DNA from: Pseudovirgaria hyperparasitica
Lineage: Eukaryota > Ascomycota > Dothideomycetes > Acrospermales > Acrospermaceae
Length of the DNA: 64,000 nt
NCBI RefSeq assembly: GCF_010093815.1
Contig: NW_022985554.1
Coordinates: 1,582,999 to 1,646,998 of the forward strand
Direction of reading: 5' to 3'
Position numbers and translations under genes: made by a program. The notes beneath the pieces were generated by a model. It was given only the letters and a program-made list of their open reading frames with translations. It was not told the DNA's origin and made no database searches. Within the stretch, counting starts at the first letter, position 1. Every line of letters starts with the position of its first letter. Shown here piece after piece: positions 1 to 12,779 of the stretch.

Positions 1-3000
1 GTCACGTTCGCCGGGTTGGATCGTGGATGAGACGTTGTAGCTGATGACAGAGACAGACATATCTTCACTTTTCAATGTGTGATAACAATATACATCATGT
101 CTGAACAGCGATAACGTGCACCACTAATGTATAACAACGATGAGCAACACTACTCCCTTGCTCCCTCCCTCCCTCCTCCACATCCCAAACACCAAACAAA
201 GCACCCATTCGCAGCACATGCACATACTCCTGGCCCCAAGCATAGATGTGAAACGTTCCTAGGGGCTTATAATTGCATCCCGTTAGCGCTTAGACGGGCG
301 GTTGATGTATCAGAGTCTTATTGCTGGTGAGTAGGATAACAAAGCAAGATAGAGTAGAGGAGGGGGATATATATAGACAGATACGTGTATATAAGCACGC
401 GTGAAGTTCCAGCTAGATGAATAGCCGGGTACGTACATACGTACATACGTCCCGCCTCGTGCTTCCACGCCTCATGCTATGGAGGGTAGGAGAAGGAGAG
501 AGGCAGGGAGGGACAAGCTACGCACAAGACTTATAATAACCCAGACCTCGTGAATAATCTAATCTCAACGAGGGCACAGTGCTTATATTTCTCGTTCCAC
601 GGCCACTGCCTGCGGATCATGTGGATATGGTGGTGGTGGTAATAACCATCTTCACCATTTAATAACATTACTATAGGAGGAAAGTCCACTCAGCACGAGC
701 GAGACATATGTACCGACGTCGATGCCTTGAGGTAGTGTGTGGGAAAGGGGGTTGTATTGGGAATCTAGTGATGGCCGGGGGATAGCATGGTAGTATGATA
801 TGGAAACTGCGGAGATGGAAGAAAAGGAAGATGGGATAGGCGTATGACGAGTGTTTAATTGAGAGGGAGAGGATATGCTCGGAATGCCGGGTAGGTGTGC
901 TTTTCACACAGTCATATATTCAAAGTGACGCACATTTCTGTGAAAGGGGTTCCACTACACTCGACACAAGTATATATAAATAGATGACTATAAGTCCCGT
1001 GGACAACTCAATCACTCACAGCACCCAGAACATAGAAATCTATATTTCCGACATCAATAAGGATATCCGCGATGGATGGCGTGGACCAGGCTTGCCGGTT
1101 TCTTGTGTGCTTTGTCGGGCGCCTTCCCGTCGCGGTGATCTTTCGACCTTGACAACAACATGATTATGCGGCTTGTCGCGCTGCTGCATTGCTACGAGTG
1201 TGTGATGATGGGTAGTAGCTTTTGGTGCTGATGTGCGGCATGTCTGTGCAGTGATGAAGGCTTGGGTATAGTGGTGATGATGGTGATAGCCATCTGGGAG
1301 CTTGTGAGAGATTCACGCATGCAATGTTGGATGAGTGTTTTACCCCCTATTCACAGCCAATCCGAGGCCAGTCCAGCCAGGTAGATGCCTGGACGCACTC
1401 GATTGAGGACGAGAGCCAGAAGACTCGAAACAGAATGAAGCGCTGGAGTGCTCTTCCTATGCTAGTCTCACCGCCGCCGTTACTACTTCTGCTGCTCAAA
1501 GATATCCAGCGAGGCTTTCTAGTCCATGGCGTTTGAGCTAGAGTCTCGTGGCCTTCTTGATGGAAAAATGCTCTTATCTCTACTGGTGATTGCCGTGCGA
1601 TTCCACGATCCGAAAGCGCTGCCTCCGCCATCGACAACATCCAAGTCTCGGCTCTTGTGGCTTGTAGACGAGACGTCGCGACTCGTGAACGAGGGGGCTC
1701 ATCTTAAAATAGTCGTCACCTGATATGAGTGCGCTTGACAGAAGCCACGGAATGGGGCGGTCTGGGGCGAGACGTCCCGTTGAAGCCACAACCTCGCAGA
1801 CCGGGCAGGGCGTCCACGATGTTCTGCCTTCCTCATGCTTTCAGCGGCGTTGCTAGTGGCTGTTTGTCACAGAGTCAGTCAGTCAGTGGCGCGCTCGAGA
1901 ATGTGGCGATGGAGTGAGTAGTGAGTGGATATATAATTGGCATTGAGTGGAGTCGGAGCCGTGGTGGACTCATCTGTAGTGTACTGTAGTAAGTAAGATA
2001 CGTACGAAAGGTAAAACAGGGCGAAGTCTGGAATCGTGGTCGCGGCAGCACCATATCTGATATAGTGGACGGCTACATGATGCCATGCAACAGGGTATCA
2101 GTACCGGCTGGCAGCGCAGTACAGTACAGTGCAGTACTGCCATGAGGCTCCCCTGTTTCAGAACGCGCCGTGACAGTCTCTGGGCGCGATCGCCGATAAG
2201 CGAAATCCAGACTCAGGCTGGCAGTGCGCCAGCAGGCATGTGTTGAACGGTATCTTTCACGGACAGCACGTCGCGCCATCAGGAATGGAATGGGAAATGA
2301 TTGTAAGAATAAGCTCACGGAGAGAAGGCCTCACAGCGTGACATCGCGCAAGATGGATGAATGAAGTCGATTTGTCGGTCCCGGGGCGAGGTTGGTTGCA
2401 ACGTCGCCAAAAGGGAATATAATTGTGCTGCCTGGGCGGACGGGTTCTATGCAAGTCTGGAACGTGTTGCGATGACGCCGGTTCCGGGTTCCTGGGATCG
2501 ACAGGGAGGGCCTGGGCGTAGGATATACGAACGTGCAGCTTCTTACGGGCGTAAGGGAACGGGCGTAAGAGAGCGCACGCGCGGAGGAGAGAGGAAGAGA
2601 GAGAGAGGGCGGGCAGTTGGTTCGAGGCTGGCAAAGCAAAAGCGCAATGTGCGGATTAGGAGTCTGCGTTGTCCTTTTGTGATGACTTTCCAAGGTTTTG
2701 CTTGCTGATGTGATTGAGATGCGCGTACAGTCAAGCTCGCCGAAGCTTCTCTGCTGCTGCGTCTTCATCTCGAGTTTGCACCACTACAGATGTATTAAAA
2801 TATTACCAAGCCTACCCAGGGTCCTCTTTCGTGCCCGTTTCAGCCTCACGATTAAAACTGGAGAAGTGAGCGTTATATGCGATTAATGCCTATCGATTAG
2901 AAAATCTCCTGAAATGGCCCGGGCTGCTGCTGACTGAGACTGCTAGGTGGATGAGGCTTCCCCGCCAAGAGACGGTGGAGTTAAGGCGCGCGTGGATTGT

Positions 3001-5269
3001 GCGAAGTCCGAAGCCGCTCTCTCTTACTCTCATCGCTTTCATCACAGTCATAAATAGGCTGATTGATCTATGTAAGCACTATTTTTGCTTGGCATCAATT
3101 GTGTAGCGAACTGGATACAGTCGTAGAGTGCGTGCTACCGTACGTACGTCCTGACATCATCAGGCATGCATAGTTTGTTATACTGAAAGAGCCGTGCCTA
3201 TGGATGAAATTCACCATGTGTTTTGCACCTGACGATCGGCAGCCAGCCACGCGACGAGACATTTTCCAGCCTCGCCGACGATCTCCTTGTGTCCGCTGTC
3301 AAATCGCGATTAGAAATGTTGCAAGGAGAAAGACTAGCTCGAGGATAGATTGAACGGACGTCAACGGTGAATTTAGAGCGCAATTCGCAGCAACGGCGTG
3401 ATTGGTTGGCTGTGCAGGATGCTCAATGCAGATTGGCTACCGGCCATCGTCGATGGCACCAGGATGCGATGGAAGGGTTAGGCAGTACTAAGAAGTAGTA
3501 CATGTATGCCACGAGTCTCGAGAGAAGCTTCTCGGAGCCGTGGACCCTGGGGCGCTTGCAACTAGAGTGGCCAGCAAGACTCCAAGACTCCAGAACTCCC
3601 AGGACTGGAGGTTACGTTACATGTAGAGGAGAGGCGCGTCAAACCAAGTGACGAGACGTCTAGAGGGGCCTGGCGACGCGCGCCTCGTAGCTGGCTGGTG
3701 TCATCGTCCAACCATCAACGGGGTCACGGGCTGTAGCAGAGAACCGCATTGCCGTCGAGAAGATGATATTGTATGCTTTCTAGCGGTAGCACCGTCGTCT
3801 TCTGCTTCTGATTCTTCTCCGCATAGGATGATAAATCATGGTAATATCACATGGAATAAATAACAAAGGGTGTTAGCGGCACTCGCACGCTCAACGAGGC
3901 TTTTTGTCCGACCGGCGTCCCTGGTCTTGGCTCGCTCATCTCTTGACACTTGAGTGGTGGTGGTAGGCAATTGTGATCGGCAGATCGGCAGGCCGCATGT
4001 CCCCTCCCCGCATAGAAGAATAGTGATATAGATGGCTGGCTCATGAAAAGTGTCTGAGATGGATCCAAGTGAGGAGGTCGTTGTAGTAGAAGGGTAGAAC
4101 GGCCAGACTTGAAGCGGTAGTGTTTGGAAAGTATAGCTTGCAGACCGCCTCCGGAACTGGCAAGCAACCGAGAAGCCACTGACGATGGTGTTCTTTGGGT
4201 GGTGGTTTGGATTGATGCGTGGGGACAGCAAAGAGAGATATGCCTGGTTAGTCGACGGCTTTGGGTGCGCGGCAATAATAACATTAGATTACAGCCTGTG
4301 TCCTTGTACCTTTCTGGCCCCGTCGGAGACAGAAGTCGGACCGAGAGCGGCGAGTGGGCGCAGATATCAGCATAGCGGGCGCAGACTCAAGTCTGATAGT
4401 CGGAGAGGAGTGGCTTACGGAGAGTATTGTAAAGATGGATGGTACCTGGCTAGTTGTTCTGCTAAAGCACGTTATCGCTTGATCGGCGCCAAACTCAGTA
4501 GCACAGCGGACGATCCCGAACGCTCTCGACCCAGCGGTGTTTGAGTCGCGGCCTTGTCTTTTGTGTTCTGACGGCTGTTACATTGCGGTCGGTCCTGGAC
4601 AAAGGGCGGTACGGTAGCTATGTGGGTGGATGTGGTATTATAGTTACTATCATTATTATGATTGTCGTTGTTACTATCATTATAGTAAGCCATGTCGCAC
4701 ACCAATAATAACAACGATAATTAACATCTCCAACGTCAAATGCTGCTGCTGCACTACCTCGGAAATATTCTGCACACTGCACACTGCAAACTCCCAAACC
4801 GCAAGCTGCTGCAGGCTGCAAGCAGACTCGAACAGTATGGCGCAGGACAGGCAGGACAGGACGGCATGGTAGGTAGGTAGGTAGGTTAGTTAGCTTTTGA
4901 TCGTATATCGTATCCAAGACCAGGTGTAATAAGCCGAAAAACAATCATATCATATGTCATTTTGAGTGTATCAGATGAGATGATGAGATGAGTAGTGTGT
5001 GTAGTTACCGTCACAGGGCCCCATGTCGACCGTTGACGCGATCATAGCGGGTTGGTTTGTTGGTTGGAGGAGGCAGACAGTGATTTATTCGGGGGACGAG
5101 GAGACGCCAACCTTGCGGCAGGCTTGAAGGGGCTTGGGGGCTTGGAGGGGGGGAGGGAGACTTGATTAGGCTGGATTAGGCTGGATTAGGCTGGAGTAGG
5201 CTTGGGTAGTTGACACAACTTCAGTCTAGAGCGCGTCCAAATCCTGGGCGGCTCCCCGTGCGCTCTCAA
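1..5269. other. Gene-poor intergenic region
   Basis: I see no supported gene here. Open frames on both strands are short, low-complexity or lack motifs and sensible splice sites. The stretch carries short simple repeats (GTAG units near 4868-4888, AT/GT-rich trinucleotides near 4630-4690) and a small decamer array near its right end. It lies upstream of the histidine kinase gene and may hold its distal promoter. Confidence 0.6.
5163..5209. repeat. Decamer tandem repeat (GGATTAGGCT)n
   Basis: About four and a half copies of a 10-bp unit GGATTAGGCT, with the last copies diverged (GGAGTAGGCT, TGGGTAG). It lies in the upstream region of the histidine kinase gene and has no coding potential. Confidence 0.7.
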
Positions 5270-5910
5270 CGCCAAGACCCACTTTTCTGCCCTCCGCCTC
5301 GCGCTCCATTCATTCATTGATTCACTCATTCATGGGTTCATGCTTTCTTTCTTACACGAACTAATCATTACTTACTACTTACTACTACTACTTACTGTCT
5401 ACCATGCTCTTGTCGTCATAACACACCTACTACTACTACTACTACTTACTACGCTCACTAATACTGTAATCTGTAATCTGTTTGTTACCCACCACCCTTC
5501 AACTCTTCTTCTTGGCCCTCTTGACTCACCACCACCTATCTGTGTCCACTCCCTGTCTCCCTCTCTCTGCTCATTCCACCTTGCTGCTCGCATTGCTTGC
5601 ATACTTCACCTCCCGTCGTTGCTTGCGACCACTTGCATCCTCCGTGCCAATCACATCCCACTCGGCTTCCCTACTTCCGCTTCCGACCACTTCGAAACTC
5701 GTTCTTGCACTCGCACTCGACTCGACTCGAACGCTCTCCCATACACTCTCTCGTTGCTTCCGACTCTTCAGCCGTGGCGCCCAACACTACTTCTACCAAG
5801 GACGTCCAACAGCTGCATCTCACCAGGATCCAACTCCAACTTGGAACATCGGCCCCTCTTCGTCTTGGAAGCAGATCTCTCCAGCCAGGCAACGCTGGAG
5901 CAATCCAGGA
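5270..5910 (+). promoter_or_regulatory. CT-rich promoter/5' leader of the histidine kinase gene
   Basis: The plus strand is strongly pyrimidine-rich (repeated CTACTA, CTCTCT and CTTC tracts), as is usual just upstream of or within 5' leaders of filamentous-fungal genes. An ATG at 5340 opens a 200-codon frame that runs to 5942 and overlaps the kinase start at 5911 in another frame. It is low-complexity and probably not a protein gene. It would act as an upstream ORF only if transcription starts before 5340. Confidence 0.45.
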
Positions 5911-8639
5911 ATGGAGAATGGCGGGGTGGATTTGAGCAATAGGCCACCTGACTCCTTCGCCCGCGAATCTTTATGCTTTTCCGGTCCTGAACCTGGTCTT
6001 GTCATCCACAATGGTGACCCGAAGCATCATGAGCAGCAGCAGGAGCTGTTCGCTCACGACGAAAGCCGCGCCATCGAGAATCTGATCAAGTTAAAGGCCC
6101 GATTACGAAACTTGGCCGGTTCGGACTTCTGGGAGCAGATGACGGAAGGACTGGCCAAGATGATGGGTGCCCAGTATGCCTTTGTTTCCAAGCGTATCGT
6201 GACCGACGACGAGAACGCTGCTGTTGAGATGCCTCCCATTGGCATGCCTGGATCTTGCCTGATGGGTCTCGCAATCTACATTTCAGACGGTCTGGCAATG
6301 GAGAATCGCATGACAAACTTCAAATACCACGCCTACTCATGCCCCTGTGCATACATGCGTCACGACAAGGTCTTTGTCATTGCAAAACACCTCGAGGAAT
6401 TCGTTGTCGGCAACCCAAATGTGCTCCCTCTTCCCGCAGAATCCTATATTGGTATCCCACTCTTCGCCCATGGAAAATGTATAGGCCATTTTGGGGTCAT
6501 GTGGGGCCCCAAGGAGTCTCACAAGAGAGGCCTCGGTTGGGCTCATATGGAATTGCTGTTGCATTCTGTCGAAGACATGATTCTGAACCGGATGCTGGAG
6601 AAAAGAGACTTTAGCGAAAATGTCGTCGATGCCATGAAATGCGGCCATTCCAAGGTAATACCTCATGATGCAATCGCTACAGCCACTCAATCACTCAAAC
6701 CGTACGCTCGAAGCCTATCGCATGAATTGAGAACACCGATGCAAGGCGTGGTGGGAATGCTTGATGTCATGTACGCCACCGTACAAGATGCCGTTCAAGA
6801 ACACCGGGACCTCCGTGTGCGCAAGGTCTTTACTGACCTGAAGAAGAACATTGAAGACATTCAAGGTCAGAAACATATTCTATCTAATATTAGGGCCCTC
6901 ACTGATACCTCCCAGATTCATCACGCCGTGCAGTGGAAGCTGCAGACAATGTAGTGCACGCCTATGACATGAATATGGGCGTCCCTGAGACTCCCGCCAC
7001 TCCATTCGACGACGACGAGCCACGATCAGCCGTTTTGAATCTGCCAGAGAAGAGGCCAGATATAGTTGTTGCCGGTAACAATATGCATCTCAATCTCAAA
7101 TCAAACAAACGAAAGCGGGAACCGACGTCCTGGGACTTTGGACCTGCTCCAAAAGTTCGTGTCCCAGTCTCTCCTCAAAGCTCACGTGGTCGAAACAGCT
7201 TCGACACCCAATATGCAGCCAGTCTGGCCGAGGATGTCAGTGCATCCAGACAATCGCATCACGACGACGCCGAAGCTTATACCAGTCCGAAGAGTGAGCC
7301 AAGGTCGCCTGTCTTCGCCACGGAACGCAACATCGTTCCTGGACTCCGACACACCAATCTTCCCGATGTGCTTCAATACATCATCAATGACTCTCTCAAA
7401 ATAGGTGGCAGACCTGAATCTGCCATCGCAAAAGAAACGGAGAATGGTGAGATCATCGAGGTTCACACGAGGTCACCAGCTGGCGAAGACAAAGTCAAGA
7501 TCATCGAATGGTCGGTAGCCAACAATGTCCCAGATTCCATGTTGATTGATGAGCGAGAGCTGGGCAAGATGATATCTTGTGTTGTTCTCAATGCCATCAA
7601 GTTCACCGAAGAGGGCAAAATCACCATCACGGCCCGTCTCAGTCATCGCAATCGATACATCATCATCAACGTAAAGGACAGTGGCCCAGGCATACCGACC
7701 GCTTTCCACCCAAACCTCTTCAAGGCTTTCTCACGAGAGGACGACTCTCTAACACGACAGAGCGAGGGTCTCGGTCTCGGTCTTCTGGTGGCCAAAGGTC
7801 TCGCCCGTAAACTTGGCGGTGACATCCGCTGTGTACACACAGAGACATACGGGCCTGACAAGGGATCCGACTTCGAGATGCGCGTGCCCTTGACGCCGAG
7901 TGACGTGTGCAGTAGGCCATGCTCACCGTCAGGCTCTATGAGCCCTGCCACCCGGTCTCGCACTCGCACTCCAGGAGATTCAGATGAGCGTCTGCAGACA
8001 CCTGCCTTACCACCTACTACGACCAAAGTCCTCACGGACTTGATACACGAAAGCCGCAACGACTCACACCATCCGAACCCTTCTCAGACCTCCACATCAT
8101 CTCCGTCTCTACTCCGATCTCCCCGAATTCCTGCTTCTCCATCCCGCCGGCCAAGCGCACCTCAGATGTCCCGAAGACTCTCCACCAAAAGCACCTCGGG
8201 AGGTAGTCTCGCCAAGCGCCACCCGTTGAACTTTCTCGTTGCCGAAGACAACAAAATAAATCGCAGCATTCTTGTCAGCATGCTTAAAAAGCTTGGCTAC
8301 TCGTCAATTAAAGAAGCATACGACGGTGCTGACGCTGTTCGAAAAATGACCGAAGATACTCAAAATGGCCGTCATGTAGATGTCATCCTGATGGATCTTT
8401 GGATGCCGTTCATGGATGGATATGAAGCCACCGAACGCATCCTCGAGATGGGCAATGGTCCGAAAGACCCCAAACCTCCCACGATTCTCGCTGTTACAGC
8501 CGACGTTACGGACGGAGCTCTGGAACGCGCTGCTAGGGCGGGCATGAAAGGCTTCATGACGAAGCCCTACAAACTTACTGATCTTGAAAGACTTATCGTT
8601 GAGTACTGCGCACAGCAAACCAACACCGATACCACATGA
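5911..8639 (+). CDS. GAF-type hybrid histidine kinase with receiver domain
   Basis: Two-component hybrid sensor kinase of 892 residues with no membrane segment. The order is a GAF-like sensor region (about 55-245), an H-box SHELRTP with phospho-acceptor His271, an HATPase_c domain with N-box NAIKFT (Asn544), DSGPGIP (Asp573) and a GLGLGL motif, a Ser/Pro-rich linker, and a receiver (about 757-880) with acidic pair ED (762-763), phospho-acceptor Asp812 in LMDLWMP and the conserved Lys in TKPYK. All catalytic boxes are intact, so phosphorelay to an HPt protein is expected. One 50-nt intron (6866-6915, GTCAGA..CCCAG) joins the two frames and restores a continuous EDIQ-DSSRRAVEAADNVV reading. ATG 5911 is the first in-frame ATG before the conserved region; the open frame reaches further upstream only through non-ATG codons. 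I do not assign one of the numbered fungal kinase groups. Confidence 0.88.
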
Positions 8640-9081
8640 ACTGACACGCTTATGCATATGTCCTCGCAGACAAGGTGTGCTCGGGGTTTTTATTTCTTCT
8701 ATTTCTGTGTTGTGTGATGAGCACACAAATTACAAATCATATTCATGCATAGCGAGAGGATATGGGCATACCACTAATGGCGTTTACTTGTTCAAAGCAC
8801 CTGCCAGGGGCAGAGTCGCATGTCATGTATAGTGTATTTGAACTATGCTAGAGCGCCACCGACATGCGCAAAGACTTAGATAATCAGATGTTAAATTCAC
8901 GATATCAGGGACTTTCAAAAGTGATACGTGCGGTGTGCCTCAGGCAGCAGCTATAGCCGTAGCATTGGCTTGGCGTCCGTGTAATCATCCCCACATTAAT
9001 GTAGCTCTCTACGAGTTGCATGCAACCTTTCATCTCAACTTCATATCCTCGCGACAGATGACTGTATCATAGGAACTAACC
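8640..9081. other. Intergenic spacer between kinase and PRP28 genes
   Basis: 442 bp between two co-directional genes. It must hold the 3' end of the kinase transcript and the PRP28 promoter. I see no gene, repeat or clear TATA box. Confidence 0.6.
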
Positions 9082-11609
9082 ATGGCAGTAAAAGCATCCC
9101 TTCCTCTCCCACCACCTCCTCCTCCATCATCTGGCTCTCTCGCACCACCACCACCCCCTCTAGATTCATCAGCACCGCCGCCTCCACCAGAGGACATTCC
9201 ACCACCTCCGCCACCAAGCGATGAACCGCTCGGGCCTGCTTTAGGTGTTCGCGGCAGTGTCGGTAGTGTGACTGGATCAATTCCAAGCAGGAAAGTAGCT
9301 AAGCAGCCACCCAGTATCGAGGATTTTCTGAAGAAGAAGAGGGAAGCGGACGCGCTAGCTGCAAAGGTATGCTGCCATCTGAGTACTATGCAAGGTAGTG
9401 CTTCCAGTAAACGTTTAAATGACCTAACTGTCATGTAGCCAAGGTTTATACCCCGAGCTCAACGTGAAAAATACGCGAAGGCCGAAGAACAGCGTCAAGC
9501 TGAAGAGCGAGCGCGAAGGGAAGAGGCAACGCGTTTGGAAAGAGCCAAGTTCATGGCAGAGGCTGGTATGAGTGAAACAGCGAGCAGTACACGTGGGACC
9601 AATGGAAGCGCGCGACCTGCCATACCTACCGGACCAAGATCACAAAGACAAGAGGCTCCTAGAGGACCTAGCGCGATGCGCAACAGGCCTGGAGAAAAGA
9701 CAAACATGCCACCGCCTGGCAAGCAGAGTGCTACTGTCGCGGCACCCACGGATAACAAGAAACGAGCAATAAACCCCGAAGAAGCGGAGAAGGAGTTGAT
9801 CAGACAGCGATACATGGGTGTGGACAACAATGTTTCGACTTTCTCGGCGAAAAAGAAGCGAAAGCGGACCACAGAGAAGAAATTCAACTTTGAGTGGAAC
9901 CCAGAAGAAGATACCAGCCAGGATTACAACCCTCTGTACCAAGACCGGACGGTGGCATCTTTCTACGGACGAGGTCGATTAGGTGGTTATGCAGATAACG
10001 AGGCCGGTGCTCGTGCGTACACAGATGCTATCAAAAAGCTCAGCAAGAGCGATGAGACAGCACGAATAAATGCAATCATGGACATGGAAAGACGTCAAAG
10101 GGATGCAGGTGGACGCGGTGTATTGGAGAAGCACTGGAGTGATAAGGAGTTGTCTCAGATGCGCGAACGTGACTGGCGCATCTTCAAGGAAGACTTCAGC
10201 ATCAGCACCAAAGGCGGAACATTACCAAATCCGATGCGGTCATGGGACGAGTCCGATCTGCCCGAAGATGTCCTCGCTATCATCAGACGGGTCGGTTATA
10301 CCGATCCTTCGCCAGTACAAAGGGCTTCTATCCCTATTGCTCTGCTCAACCGCGACCTGATCGGAGTTGCTGTCACTGGTTCCGGTAAAACTGCTGCCTT
10401 CCTGCTACCTTTACTAGTCTATATCAAAGATCTGCCTACCTTCAACGACTTCAACCGCAATGACGGGCCGTACGCAGTCATTCTCGCTCCAACTCGTGAG
10501 TTGGCGCAACAGATCGAATCAGAAGCAACAAAATTTGCGTCGCCACTCGGCTTCAAGGCTGTCAGTATCGTTGGTGGTCACTCTATTGAAGAGCAAGCAT
10601 ACAACATGCGCGAAGGAGCACATATTCTCATTGCTACGCCTGGTCGTCTCCTAGACTGCATCGAGCGTCGTGTCCTAGTCCTCAGCCAATGTTGCTACGT
10701 TATTATGGATGAGGCTGATCGCATGGTCGACCAAGGTTTCGAAGAGCCGCTGAACAAGATCCTTAACGCTCTCCCAGTCTCCAACGAGAAGCCCGACAAC
10801 GATGATGCTGAGAATCCGGTGGTAATGAGCCGTCGTCTAGGAGGCAAAGACCGCTACCGCCAGACAATGATGTTTACAGCCACTATGCCAGCAGCTGTCG
10901 AGCGCATCGCAAAGAAATACCTGCGCCGCCCCGCCACAGTAACCATTGGTAACGCCGGCGAAGCAGTCGACACAGTCGAGCAACGTGTCGAGATGATCTC
11001 AGGCGAAGAGAAGCGGAAGAAGCGCCTCGAGGAAATCCTACGCTCGAACCAGTACGCGCCACCAATCATTGTCTTTGTCAACATCAAGCGTAACTGTGAC
11101 ACGATCGCGCGTGACATCAAGCACTGGGGATACTCGGCTGTCACACTGCATGGTAACAAGACACAAGAACAGCGTGAGGCGTCTCTGTCTCAGCTGCGTA
11201 ATGGAACTGCAGACATCCTCGTCGCAACCGATCTTGCGGGTCGTGGTATCGACGTGCCGGACGTTAGTCTGGTGGTTAACTTTAACATGACTGGGAGCAT
11301 CGAGGCTTATACACATCGTATTGGACGTACGGGTCGTGCAGGGAAGACGGGTACAGCGATTACTTTCTTGGGACACGAGGATGAGGACGTCATGTACGTG
11401 CACCCCTCATTCTATCTTGCTGTCAGTGGCAGTGCTAACCAAGCCATAGGTACGATCTCAAGTCCATGCTGCAGAAGTCGGACAAGAGCCGCGTTCCGGA
11501 GGAGCTACGCAAGCATCCTGCTGCGCAGCAGAAGAAGACACACGGCCAGAGAAAGGCCGAGAAGACGGAGGAGAATGGTGGCGGACAGCAGCGTGGCAGC
11601 GGGTGGTGA
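9082..11609 (+). CDS. PRP28: Pre-mRNA-splicing DEAD-box RNA helicase PRP28
   Basis: ATP-dependent helicase of the U5 snRNP that helps exchange U1 for U6 at the 5' splice site during spliceosome activation. The product is 799 residues: a polyproline N-terminus, a charged coiled-coil-like segment, then the RecA pair. Visible motifs are the Q motif GYTDPSPVQ, TGSGKT (Lys412), PTRELA, TPGR, DEAD (519-522), TAT (motif III), ATDLAGRGID and HRIGRTGR (from 721). Introns lie at 9367-9438 (72 nt, in frame but holding a stop) and 11394-11449 (56 nt, donor GTACGT, branch GCTAAC). Splicing the second gives the C-terminus VMYDLKSMLQKSDKSRVP, typical of the family; the unspliced frame gives an unrelated Arg-rich tail. 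ATG 9082 has a good context (CCATGG). The nearest alternatives are other DEAD-box helicases, but the proline-rich N-terminus and C-terminal DLK..LVP-type tail favour PRP28. Confidence 0.92.
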
Positions 11610-12052
11610 GAGGTGAGAGGTGGAGTGTTCATACTGACTATCGTATCGTCGCAATCAGGATATTACTGCTGTGTGTAGCAAAGCGGACGGCTTTCTTGCA
11701 AGCATCATTTGGGTATTCATGGCACTTTTTATCATATCATGTATCAACAACACTCGTCATCGACGGAGAAACCCTGCTGTCGAGTACGACAGGCAAGATA
11801 ATACATGACTCATTATGATCCTACCTGAAAAAACATTTCAATCTGCATTCCAAGTAACGCGAGTCAAAGACTCTTTCTTCACTACTCTAATCAATAGTAT
11901 AGTCGGAAAGGAAGATAGCAGGCTTAATTATAGTAAATGCGCATTCAATCGTATATGTTCTTGGGTAATTAGTGGCAGCATGCAAGCCCCCTGGAAATTC
12001 GCCCCTTTTTTAGAGGGTGGTCCACCAAAGTTGCAGAATAACATGCGTAATG

Positions 12053-12096
12053 TGTGCTGTGCTGTGCTGTGATGTGCTGTGCTGTGCTGTGCTGTG
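12053..12096. repeat. Pentamer microsatellite (GTGCT)n
   Basis: About nine copies of GTGCT, one of them changed to GTGAT. Non-coding. Confidence 0.8.
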
Positions 12097-12171
12097 AGAG
12101 AGGGAGAGAGAGTAGCCCGCGTAGCTAAGCAATATAATGTCCTTAGTGAGTAAACGTATATATGTTTGTAT

Positions 12172-12315
12172 TTGAGCAACTTACACCCATCTCTCAGCTA
12201 CACACCTACCTGCCTAAGCAATGCACACATTTGAGTAAACTCACACACCTCTTGAGTACTTCACACACCTCTTAAGCAAACCCACATACCTCTTGAGTAA
12301 CTCATACACACACCC
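12172..12315. repeat. Degenerate 20-21-bp minisatellite
   Basis: About seven tandem units of the form TTGAGTAAACTCACACACCT. The last four are best conserved: each starts with TTGAGT or TTAAGC and ends with a CAC-A-CCT block. The earlier units are more diverged. There is no open frame through the array. Confidence 0.65.
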
Positions 12316-12698
12316 GGTAGTAAACCGTCACATACACATATAGGCAACCTGGAAAATGAGTTGAGTTTTCTATCCCCCTTTTCTCTTCTTTGGGTGGTTT
12401 TGCAGAGCTTCTTATACCTATTTTACGTTCTACGTATCTACCATTCTCCGATTGTTGTCGTGATGCTTGGTATAGGTACACTTTTTAGTTCACTGTATAG
12501 GAAGGAAGAAGGACTGGGTAGGGTGTTTGAAAGCAGTAAGATTGGGCTGGTTTACGTATCCTGGGCTGCCCTGCCTACCTGCTTGCCCTATGACTCTACT
12601 CTGACTAAGCAAAGTAGGTGGCGAAATGGAGATTGTTGACGCTGTGGGACATATTCTCAGAATTGCACGTTGGTTGGGGCGGATCCCGATGCCATCCG

Positions 12699-12706
12699 TA
12701 TAAAAA
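12699..12706 (+). promoter_or_regulatory. Orphan TATA box
   Basis: A perfect TATAAAAA followed by a run of G and an ATG at 12711, on the strand opposite to the neighbouring gene (12780-14092). No plus-strand gene follows that I can support. It may drive an antisense transcript, be left from a lost gene, or be chance. Confidence 0.25.
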
Positions 12707-12779
12707 GGGGTATGTGGATGAACACCTTGAGACCATCAACAAAGCAGACCATCCCCAGAAAGTACCCCGCATAAACACA

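Larger units (their letters stand above)
11610..12779. other. Intergenic region with simple repeats
   Basis: No supported gene. It contains a pentamer array (12053-12096), a 20-21-bp minisatellite (12172-12315) and a lone TATA box on the plus strand (12699). Long plus-strand frames here lack motifs. Confidence 0.6.
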
